36,992 bases of DNA from Candidatus Obscuribacterales bacterium. GTDB taxonomy: Bacteria; Cyanobacteriota; Vampirovibrionia; Obscuribacterales; Obscuribacteraceae. The stretch covers positions 1 through 36,992 of the forward strand of contig JAIEPM010000631.1 in assembly GCA_019748395.1 (NCBI GenBank), read 5' to 3'. Position numbers and translations under genes: made by a program. Positions 16,277 to 23,841 of the stretch are shown here, piece by piece. Under the pieces are notes generated by a model. The model was not told the origin of the DNA, searched no databases, and saw only the letters and a list, made by a program, of their open reading frames with translations. The first letter of the stretch is position 1. Each line of letters starts with the position of its first letter.

Positions 16277-16559
16277 GATTGCAAAGCTCTCAGAGTGAAT
16301 TGAGAACTTTGATCAGAAGGTGATCTCGCCTATCTTCCCTTGCATTCAGGTAAATGGAAACTCTTATAATTTAAAGGTGCGTTTAGTGGAGATTTCTGTT
16401 TGTAAGTTTGACTAGAGAGTTTTTACAGAATTTCTCTGGATTGTCGAAATCCGCACAGTTCATCGAACTCTCTAAATTAAGGAATCGAACGGTTTAACAT
16501 TTGAACTTTTTTGGAGGGGAACTCGTCTTAAAAAATAGATCTAAAACGGAGGTCGAGCT
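16277..16559. other. non-coding gap before the DUF6088 gene
   Basis: No ORF of note lies here. There are two weak hairpins: AAAGCTCTCA with TGAGAACTTT (about 16283-16313, one mismatch), and CGGGT with ACCCG at about 16247-16263 overlapping the pseudogene end. Neither has a T-run. GGAGG at 16548-16552 serves the next gene. Confidence 0.4.
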
Positions 16560-17441
16560 ATGCCAATTCCGACAATTACAAAAATCAGAGAATTTCTCGC
16601 AAATCACTCGACAGAGAATCTATTCACAACTCGTGACCTGCTAAATCTTGGCAAAAGGTCCGCCGTAGATAATGCAACCCACCAGTTAGTCAAAAACAAA
16701 GAGATTCGGAGAGTCGCACGAGGTGTTTTTTGCAGCTCGCTTCGTCGGAAGCGCATCACAGTATTGGAAGTTGCAGAAACAAAAGCAGAGTCATTCGGGA
16801 GAAAGCTGATTGCTCATGCTGAAAATCTCGCGATCAAGCTTGATTTAATTTCCGCGGCTAATACTGAAGCAAGTCTTTTTGCCACAAATGGCAACAGTAG
16901 CTCTTTTCACTTTTCGGGAATCATGATTCAATTCAAAAGAATAAGCAGCCGTAAATTTAGCTTAGGCGAATCCAAATCTGGTCAATTAATTAGGGCCATC
17001 ACTCATCTGGGAAAAGCAATTCTAGATTCTGCGGCAATCAATCTCCTCCTGCAAAAGACCTCGGGTACTCAATTAGATGAAATACTCAAGTTTAGTTCTT
17101 TTATGCCTGCCTGGTTGAGTGACTTTTTCAAAGACTACTTGCATTATCGAGTAAGTCCCACTCAAGAGGCACGAGTGGTTAATGAGTCCAGCTCTAAATA
17201 TGTTTATTCAAACAGACCGGAACGTCTTTCTTTGCGAAGATGTTTTATTGTGCTGCCGCCAACTCGCAGACTGCACGAGCATTTGCGCACATTACTTAGA
17301 ATGCAGACATCGCGCCGACAAAAAACAGCCGTAGCTTTCTCGGCAAATTATGATCTTGCCCCTAAAGAAGTTGAACTTCTCAGTTATAGCTCTAATCAAG
17401 AAAAAAACTATAGCATTCAAACCTGCACGGAAATGGAATGA
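16560..17441 (+). CDS. DUF6088 / AbiEi-like regulator, orphan
   Basis: A 293-residue protein. Its N-terminus (about residues 5-62) is the winged helix of the DUF6088/AbiEi-antitoxin type: FTTRDLLNLGKRSAVDNA, a run to LVKNKEIRRVARGVF, as expected for a DNA-binding repressor. Residues about 80-175 form the following mixed domain (HAENLAIKLDL to HLGKAILDSAAI). The C-terminal 100 residues are basic and unrecognised. AbiEi proteins are normally followed by an AbiEii nucleotidyltransferase toxin, but the next gene is convergent and encodes a protease, so no partner toxin is present here. It has GGAGG seven bases before the ATG. The setting, next to a decaying duplicated gene, suggests an accessory region. 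Confidence 0.72.
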   Translation: MPIPTITKIREFLANHSTENLFTTRDLLNLGKRSAVDNATHQLVKNKEIRRVARGVFCSSLRRKRITVLEVAETKAESFGRKLIAHAENLAIKLDLISAANTEASLFATNGNSSSFHFSGIMIQFKRISSRKFSLGESKSGQLIRAITHLGKAILDSAAINLLLQKTSGTQLDEILKFSSFMPAWLSDFFKDYLHYRVSPTQEARVVNESSSKYVYSNRPERLSLRRCFIVLPPTRRLHEHLRTLLRMQTSRRQKTAVAFSANYDLAPKEVELLSYSSNQEKNYSIQTCTEME

Positions 17442-17627
17442 ACTTGAAAGTTGTGTGATGCTTATTCGACGACGCCTTCTGATTTATAGAAGAACATCTT
17501 GTCGAACTCACAGAGCTAACTACCCTCGTCGCAGGTGCAGCTTAAGGCTAGATTGCTGATTCCGGGATATCTAATGCCGAATAGAGGCGCGAACCGACAA
17601 TGATTGTTCGCAGCGGACGAGTTTTTG

Positions 17628-19403
17628 TCAAGGCAGAGAAGCTGTTTTGCTGTCTTTGAGCTTTAGTCGAAACTTGGCCCAGCCGTTGGTATCGGAAGGA
17701 TCTACAAGATTCGCTTTGTATATTTTGGCGCTGTTTTCTCTCATTTTATTCAGTTCTAATTTATATATGTCTTTGCAAACAGGACTTGCTTCGAAGGCAA
17801 GAGCTGCGATTTGAATTTGTTTGTAAGCCTCTTCTCTCGACTTGTTGTCTGTTGCGTTCTGGAATGCCATGCTGTGTTTTTCGAGCTCAGCTCTTTCTCT
17901 TTCCACGCCTGCTAATCCTGGAAAAATCAAGAATGGGCGAATGAGTAATAACTCGGTGTTGAGTTTTTTCAAGAATTCTCTGCGTGAATTCATGTCTTTG
18001 TTTATGTCGTCAAATTTCGCTGAGCTAATCTCTTTGATTCTGCCTGCCGAAGTATTTTGTTCTGCTTCCTTTTCGATATTGCGCAAGTGTCTTGAAGGTA
18101 AGAATACCGAGAGCCCACCGGCGTGAGTGTAGTCTCCGTCTCCGTGGTACGAGTCAACCAGTCGGCTGCGCATCGTGAGAACGTCTTGTGCTGCAGCTTT
18201 CAGGGTGCGCTCCGGATCTTTAATTTCACCGCAGTCCACAGCTGTAATGAGTTTTTCGCTAAACTCTTTTAGGTCTACTCTAACCTGACCACTTTTGCTG
18301 TCGCCGAGCAGTAATCCCATTAATGAGTTTCTTCGTCCGTATTTTCTTGAGCTGTCTATGGCGGATTCAACCACGCTTCGACTTTTAGGATCATCAATCG
18401 TTGTGACTAATTGCTCTCCTAATTCATCGAGACTTTTTTGAAAGCCTTCATATCTTTTCATGTTGAAATGAGCCAGCGTTTCAACTGCCGGATCATATCC
18501 GTCAAATTTCCAGAGCTCCATGTCTTTATGGGTTTGAGCAACAATATCGCGCGCCAGAGTAAATCCGTCGGAGTCAGGTTTGTCCATTAGTCTGGCAATA
18601 GGGTCTAGATAATTTTGACCGTTGTAAATAGATTCTGTTTGCGCAGATGCCACTATTTGATCTGAAAGTTGTCTGATTCTTGAAAGAGCACCGTTTTGCG
18701 CCATCAAACAACTATCGAAGTCGATCATATCCAGCTTGCTATGACCGCTGCCTTTCAATCCATCTTGAACAGCCTTTACAAAATCCGTGACGCTTACTTT
18801 TCCTGTATCGCCGGTTAAGCCCTCATTGCCGGAACCGTGTGAATCCATAATCAAAGCACATTTTTTTGACGGTTCATTCTTGTGGCTGAATTGAAGTAGT
18901 GCTTTCAGGTCTTCTGCATAACCTTTTGACGGCACGCTTTCGATGTATTTCATTTCGCCGTTTTTGACTATGTATCGATCTATTCTATAGCTTGTGTTCG
19001 CAGTCGTGATTGGTCCTAGATCGTCCCATTCATCAGTTTCCGGAACTGCAGCCTGAGCGACAATACTCAAGCTCTTCCCCTTTGTCTTTTGGGCAAAGTC
19101 TTCCAGCAGTTTTAATCCTGATTCTACGCCTTGCCCATCGCCAAAGTTTGTAGTGAAGTCGATTGTAATTGTCCAGTCATTTCGATTCTTGTCTGGCGCT
19201 TTGACCGGTGGGCTCAGAGAATCCAAGAGTTTTTGAAGGTCTCGATTAGCTTTCAATTCATTGAGAGTTGAAGACAGCTTATCGCCGGCCTTTCGAATTT
19301 CATCCCAAACATCGCTAGGCAAGCCATAATCGCCGTTGCCTTCGCACTCCGCCTGAGTCTTGCTTTCAGCTTTTCTGCCCGAAGCAGTCAGTAAATTTTC
19401 CAT
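17628..19403 (-). CDS. clostripain-like cysteine peptidase (family C11)
   Basis: A 591-residue protein of the clostripain (C11) family, caspase-fold cysteine peptidases that cut after basic residues in characterised members. His189 in IMDSHGSG and Cys232 in IDFDSCLMAQ form the catalytic dyad, 43 residues apart as expected. Upstream the sheet begins at DWTITIDFTTNFGDG. The segment DYTHAGGLSVFLPS is the usual C11 element after the catalytic core. I start at 19403 (MENLLTASG), with GGGGGA upstream. The open frame extends 42 codons further but in unconvincing sequence. No signal peptide is visible from this start, so it may act in the cytosol or leave by another route. It lies 181 bases downstream of the hydrolase gene on the same strand. 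Confidence 0.85.
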   Translation of the reverse strand: MENLLTASGRKAESKTQAECEGNGDYGLPSDVWDEIRKAGDKLSSTLNELKANRDLQKLLDSLSPPVKAPDKNRNDWTITIDFTTNFGDGQGVESGLKLLEDFAQKTKGKSLSIVAQAAVPETDEWDDLGPITTANTSYRIDRYIVKNGEMKYIESVPSKGYAEDLKALLQFSHKNEPSKKCALIMDSHGSGNEGLTGDTGKVSVTDFVKAVQDGLKGSGHSKLDMIDFDSCLMAQNGALSRIRQLSDQIVASAQTESIYNGQNYLDPIARLMDKPDSDGFTLARDIVAQTHKDMELWKFDGYDPAVETLAHFNMKRYEGFQKSLDELGEQLVTTIDDPKSRSVVESAIDSSRKYGRRNSLMGLLLGDSKSGQVRVDLKEFSEKLITAVDCGEIKDPERTLKAAAQDVLTMRSRLVDSYHGDGDYTHAGGLSVFLPSRHLRNIEKEAEQNTSAGRIKEISSAKFDDINKDMNSRREFLKKLNTELLLIRPFLIFPGLAGVERERAELEKHSMAFQNATDNKSREEAYKQIQIAALAFEASPVCKDIYKLELNKMRENSAKIYKANLVDPSDTNGWAKFRLKLKDSKTASLP

Positions 19404-19584
19404 TGCCAATATTCCCCCAGCAGTTGGACTGAAATGTCTTGCCTTGAAACTGCTCCGCCAAAAGCAGATTTCAAGTTTTTTGCAAGACAACACCAGGCGT
19501 TTCAGCCCCGAGCCAGGTGAGCGCATCATAGCCCCCGCATTTCAGGTGAGCAATGATTTCATTAGTACTTTTCCCATTAGGAAA

Positions 19585-21324
19585 TTATTTAACTCCGAGC
19601 GAGTCGTCTTTCGATTGTTGGACTCGTGGTGCTCTGGCGTGATCGTCTATCCAGGTCGTGAGTGTGTCGAGCAACATCGGCGAAGGTACGAACGTCTCAA
19701 AAATGAGATGCTCCGCCGTGCCGATGATGAATAAGTTTTTGTCTGCGCTCTGGACTGCGTCGAAGAGCGCCACTGTTCCCTCTGGTTTGACTAGCCTGTC
19801 CTTCAAGCCTTGAATTACAAAAACTGGAAGAGTTTTGATTTTTTCGCATTCACCCTTTGTGCTTCTCATGAAAACTGCAAATTTGATCAGCTCTTTTGGC
19901 GACATGTCCATTTTTGCTTTTGCATCAGATTTCCATTTTTCAGCAAGGGCCTCATTCTTCGTGGCCTGAGCTGTGACCATGTCGCCTACTCGGAATGGTC
20001 TGTTTTTTCCACCCCCCAGCAGATGCGCTGCCACTGAGAGTCCCATGCGCTTGCCCTGAAAACGCTCGGCCGAAGGTACGGATGAAATGACTCCGGCCAG
20101 GCTGTCTTCATAGAGGGCTGCACCCCTTAATGCGATGGCACCACCCATGGATTCACCGAGCAGGAAAACTGGAAGATTGTGCTCTCGTTGTTTTATGAGA
20201 TTAACCATGGAGCCGATATCTTTGAGTGTTTCACTGAAATGGAGGTCCTCTTGTCCTTGTGTGGTTAACCAGGAACCGAAACCTCTTACATCTAATGCGT
20301 AGACGCTGTAGCCGCGTTTCTGCATTTCATGACCGAAGTTGTCGAAAGAACGATTTTCAAGACCGAGACCGTGGATGCAGAGTATTGCCGCTTTCGGATT
20401 TGGAACTTTGGAGGGCCAGTTGATTAACGGCATGGTGCGCATTTTAAATTCACTAACCAGCCAGAGATATTCTGCCGGTGATTCCGGATTGAATTGAGCG
20501 ATGTAGTTTTTTTCGAAATCCTGCTTCAGGGCCTCCCATTCGCCCAATCTGTCTTCTGCATCCATTTGTGCGCGCAAGCTGAGGAGCTGGTCGATAAGTG
20601 TTAGGAATTGTCCGGAGAGTGCTTTTCGCTCAGCCTCTTTTGCTGGTCCCTGGCTGCGCAATATACTCATTAGTTGGATGCGAGCCCAAAACAAATCGGC
20701 AATGTCTGAAATTTGATTTGACTTGGCTCTTTCACTTGTGAGAGCCACTAGCTTCTTTGCTAGAACTTCGGCTTCATCATATTTTTTTTGGAAGACATTA
20801 GTGCCTGTAAGCGACTCTAGTAATGAAACTCGCAAAATGTGATTGGGCGGAAGGAAGTTTGCCATTTGGAGCGAAGCATTGTAGTACTTGCTTGCCATAG
20901 CTGCATTTCTTTCGCCCCAGTAGCAGTCGGCCAGGCGCTTGTAAATTAGCGCTTGCTGCATTTGCGATCCTTTAGCTTCCGGTGAATTTAATACGAATTC
21001 CAATTGTTTGATAGCCGGACCGTAGTCTTCTTCCATGCGTTCGATTGCGGCAAGAAGGTAAGAAAGCTTCACTCTTTGCGCTTCCTTTTTCTCGCTTTTG
21101 AGCGCATCTTCGACCAGCTTTTGCGCTTCTGCATGTTTGCCGTCCATCTGCAATACATAGGCTTTTGACTGTACGTCATCAAAAGCATCGGCGTTCGCGC
21201 TTGTTTCAGCGGCAATTGTGTCCTTCGTATTTGTAGCAAACAAAGTGATCGAGCTGCTGATCAGCAGAACTGCAAGTGCGCGGCAAAAGTGAGCTTCCAG
21301 TTTCGTTTTTGCAGTCATTGACAT
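19585..21324 (-). CDS. secreted TPR plus alpha/beta-hydrolase fusion (lipase/lysophospholipase-like)
   Basis: A 579-residue protein. A signal peptide covers about residues 1-40 (hydrophobic core LAVLLISSSITLF). TPR-like helix pairs follow at about 45-270 (AYVLQMDGKHAEAQKLVEDAL, QMQQALIYKRLADCYW). The C-terminal alpha/beta-hydrolase (about 300-570) is of the serine aminopeptidase S33/monoacylglycerol lipase type. It has the oxyanion segment CIHGLGLENRSFDNFG, nucleophile Ser392 in GESMGGAIAL, the acid in VIQGLKDRLV and His in GTAEHLIFE. Ester or lipid hydrolysis at the cell envelope is likely; the substrate is unknown. It is divergent from a second, simpler hydrolase of the same type at 21601. 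The two share DVRGFG/DMRGFG and the other motifs and are probably paralogs. Confidence 0.88.
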   Translation of the reverse strand: MSMTAKTKLEAHFCRALAVLLISSSITLFATNTKDTIAAETSANADAFDDVQSKAYVLQMDGKHAEAQKLVEDALKSEKKEAQRVKLSYLLAAIERMEEDYGPAIKQLEFVLNSPEAKGSQMQQALIYKRLADCYWGERNAAMASKYYNASLQMANFLPPNHILRVSLLESLTGTNVFQKKYDEAEVLAKKLVALTSERAKSNQISDIADLFWARIQLMSILRSQGPAKEAERKALSGQFLTLIDQLLSLRAQMDAEDRLGEWEALKQDFEKNYIAQFNPESPAEYLWLVSEFKMRTMPLINWPSKVPNPKAAILCIHGLGLENRSFDNFGHEMQKRGYSVYALDVRGFGSWLTTQGQEDLHFSETLKDIGSMVNLIKQREHNLPVFLLGESMGGAIALRGAALYEDSLAGVISSVPSAERFQGKRMGLSVAAHLLGGGKNRPFRVGDMVTAQATKNEALAEKWKSDAKAKMDMSPKELIKFAVFMRSTKGECEKIKTLPVFVIQGLKDRLVKPEGTVALFDAVQSADKNLFIIGTAEHLIFETFVPSPMLLDTLTTWIDDHARAPRVQQSKDDSLGVK

Positions 21325-21600
21325 ATCCTTTCGATATTGCAGTTTGGGCGATGCTTGGGCAGCAGGTCACGCACCATTGTTTCCGAGAAAAGTATTTGCT
21401 GCCATAGCTTTTTGATAAGAATTCAATGTCAAGCTTTCACTTCAGAGCGGCACAATCTTGAGTTAATTCATCTTCTGAATTAACAGCTTGGCTAGGTTTA
21501 AGCCATTTGCTTTCGAGTTAGAAGCATCGACATGATATTCTTTGGGCTCGTAAATTCGATTTGAAGCCGCAGAGGCTCTGCATACAACGGTGGTCAAGAG
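21325..21600. promoter_or_regulatory. divergent intergenic region between two hydrolase genes
   Basis: This 276-base gap must hold both promoters. I see no hairpin terminator, repeat or convincing -35/-10 pair. The plus-strand gene has only a weak ribosome site (GGTGG). Confidence 0.35.
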
Positions 21601-22677
21601 ATGTTTGGACGACTTACAAAATTCTCAATTTCGGCTTTAGCCGCGCTTTCAATTACAAGCCCGGCTCTGGCTCTGGAAAGCACGATGCCGCCGCAGTATA
21701 TTGAGCAGATCAAGCCTGAAATTGCAGCTCAATACAAATACAGTGAAGACGGTGAATTCAGTCTGGCCGGCGGCCTACCAACTTATCAGTGGATGCCTGC
21801 CGACGGGAACATGAAAGCCGTAATTGTCGGAATTCATGGGCTGACTTTGCATGGTCGCCGTTATCGTGTTCTGGCCCGCACTATGGCCGTCAGTGGCGCC
21901 GGTTTCGTTTCGGTGGATATGCGCGGATTTGGTCGCTGCAAATTTCAAGACGATGGCAGCTTGAAACCCAAAGGCGAGCGGACCGAAGTTAATCACGAAC
22001 TTAGCTACGCCGATATTCTTAAAACAGTGCAGTCCGTGAGAGCTAAATATCCCGGCGTTCCATTGATAGTAATGGGTGAAAGCCTGGGCTGTACTTTTTG
22101 CATGCGTCTTGCAGGTGAGCACCCTGAACTGGTAGATGGAGTTATTCTTTCGGCTCCGGCGGTGCGTGTAAATCCGAAAATGTATGCCAGCCCCAGCGAC
22201 ATCAAAGCTGGAGTAAAGGCCATCGTATCGCCCAGTCATCAGGTAAATCTGCACAACTTTTTTATGGAGCTTGTGTCATCGAGACCTGAAGTCTGCAATG
22301 AAATGATTGATGATCCTTTTATCGTCAAGTCGCTTTCTCTAAAAGATTTGCTTTCAACAGATATATTCGTGGACAAAACCGTGAGCTGGAGTCGCAACAC
22401 GAGCGACCACCTGCCGCTTCTTGTTATTCAGGGCAGCAATGACAAATGCGTCGTTCCGAAACATCTGACCGATCTGATGATGAACATGAAGTCCGATGAT
22501 ATGCGTATTGCCTGGAAAGGCAGCTATGGGCATTTGCAACTGGAAACGGTTTTTATGCGAGCTCCGGTTATCGACAGCATCGGCATGTGGCTGAATGACC
22601 ACAATGCTACATACAGAGCTCATTTGAAGCAGCTGGAGCAAAATATTGCTGACCTTGGCGGTTCTGTAATTCGTTAA
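21601..22677 (+). CDS. secreted alpha/beta hydrolase (lysophospholipase-like)
   Basis: A 358-residue protein with a signal peptide (about residues 1-24, cleavage probably after SPALA). The hydrolase domain carries IHGLTLHGRRY (oxyanion hole), VSVDMRGFGRC, nucleophile Ser161 in MGESLGCTFC, acid Asp281 in VIQGSNDKC and His311 in GSYGHLQLE. This is a complete triad of the monoacylglycerol lipase/S33 type. Its closest relative in view is the C-terminal half of the divergently transcribed gene at 19585, which has an added TPR region. The substrate cannot be read from sequence. Confidence 0.88.
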   Translation: MFGRLTKFSISALAALSITSPALALESTMPPQYIEQIKPEIAAQYKYSEDGEFSLAGGLPTYQWMPADGNMKAVIVGIHGLTLHGRRYRVLARTMAVSGAGFVSVDMRGFGRCKFQDDGSLKPKGERTEVNHELSYADILKTVQSVRAKYPGVPLIVMGESLGCTFCMRLAGEHPELVDGVILSAPAVRVNPKMYASPSDIKAGVKAIVSPSHQVNLHNFFMELVSSRPEVCNEMIDDPFIVKSLSLKDLLSTDIFVDKTVSWSRNTSDHLPLLVIQGSNDKCVVPKHLTDLMMNMKSDDMRIAWKGSYGHLQLETVFMRAPVIDSIGMWLNDHNATYRAHLKQLEQNIADLGGSVIR

Positions 22678-22767
22678 TTCATTAACTGGCGTTAAATTTG
22701 TGGTCCAAACCCTGTAATTCGACTTGCATAAGCCTTAGTCTTGGTATTGTGGCTTATGAGAGTTCTT

Positions 22768-23754
22768 ATGGCGTTTCAGGATGACAGTTTAAGTCTCGGC
22801 TCTAAGGCTGAGAGCGAGGCCGGAGGAAACGCTCTTGAGCCAGATAAGAAGCTGAGCCCTGAAGACAAAAAGCGCACAAGAGTATTAGTAGCTCTTTGCT
22901 ATGCAACTTGCTGTTTGATCTGGGGGACGACCTGGTACGCAGTGAGAATCTCCGTTGAACCGGGTGATGGTTATCCGCCTAACTCTGCCGGTGCTATACG
23001 TTTTGCTGTGGCACTGCTGCTATACACGCCGCTCTGGTTGATCTTTGCGCGCAAGATGAGGCTACCGAATCGCTCTGAACTTTTTTGGATTTCGGTGGCG
23101 GGACTTTTGAATGGTTTGTACCAGCGCTTTGTTTACACGGCAGAGATGACGATCTCCGGCGGTCTGGCCTCGGTAATCATGGCGACTTCACCGCTGATGG
23201 TGGCAGTGATTGCGATTTGCAGCGGTATTGAGAAAGTACGCAAGCAAACCGTAATTGGTTTCTGTGTTTCCTTTAGCGGGCTGGCGCTTGTATGTCATGA
23301 TCGAATGCATGCAGCTGCCGATCAAGCTTTTGGTATTGGTCTTGCCTTGGTTGCTGCTCTGATGGCAAGTCTTTCCAATATATCCTTGAAGGGAAGAGGT
23401 ACCAAGCTTCATCCTGTAAGCTCTGCGATTATATTTTTGATCGCGACGCTCATTCCGGTGCTTGCCGCAAGTTTCATATTCGGTGAAAAGCCAGTACTTT
23501 GGCCACCAGCTATTGCGCCATTCAGTGCTCTGGTTTATATGGCAGTGATGAGTTCAATTCTTGCTTTCTTGCTTTATCTTTATATGCTTCGCCATATGAG
23601 TTTGATGGCTATTTCAACATTGCAGTTCGTATTGCCGATACTGGCTTTGCTGATGGATATGTTTTTCGAAAAGAGGGTTGTATTGACGCCGCAAGTCTGG
23701 GTCGGAATAGCGATTGTTTTAATTGGGGTCCTGCTGCCTTTGAGGCGTTCCTGA
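22768..23754 (+). CDS. EamA/DMT-family transporter
   Basis: A 328-residue protein with an N-terminal charged tail of about 40 residues and then ten hydrophobic segments. They fall in two halves (about 45-185 and 190-325), which is the duplicated five-helix EamA architecture. Motifs typical of the family are CCLIWGTTWYAVRIS in helix 1 and RFAVALLLYTPLW in helix 2. At the end of the second repeat are LQFVLPILALLMDMFFEKR and WVGIAIVLIGVLL. It probably exports a small metabolite such as an amino acid; the substrate is unknown. I start at ATG 22768, which has GAGAG six bases upstream. In-frame starts at 22741 (TTG) and 22756 (ATG) lack a ribosome site. Confidence 0.88.
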   Translation: MAFQDDSLSLGSKAESEAGGNALEPDKKLSPEDKKRTRVLVALCYATCCLIWGTTWYAVRISVEPGDGYPPNSAGAIRFAVALLLYTPLWLIFARKMRLPNRSELFWISVAGLLNGLYQRFVYTAEMTISGGLASVIMATSPLMVAVIAICSGIEKVRKQTVIGFCVSFSGLALVCHDRMHAAADQAFGIGLALVAALMASLSNISLKGRGTKLHPVSSAIIFLIATLIPVLAASFIFGEKPVLWPPAIAPFSALVYMAVMSSILAFLLYLYMLRHMSLMAISTLQFVLPILALLMDMFFEKRVVLTPQVWVGIAIVLIGVLLPLRRS

Positions 23755-23841
23755 GCTATCGTTCTTAATCACCGGGAAGCAAGAACTTGGGCTTAATTTG
23801 CGCGGCTTCGGCCTGAGGTGCTAGTCTGATAGGAGTTTCAA

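Noticed and set aside
15100-16355. The 13-base word CATTCAGGTAAAT occurs after the intact repeat-protein gene (15100-15112) and after its decayed copy (16343-16355)
   Set aside because: It would fit duplicated 3' flanks or an attachment site, but repeats of this length are expected by chance in 37 kb and the flanks do not match.
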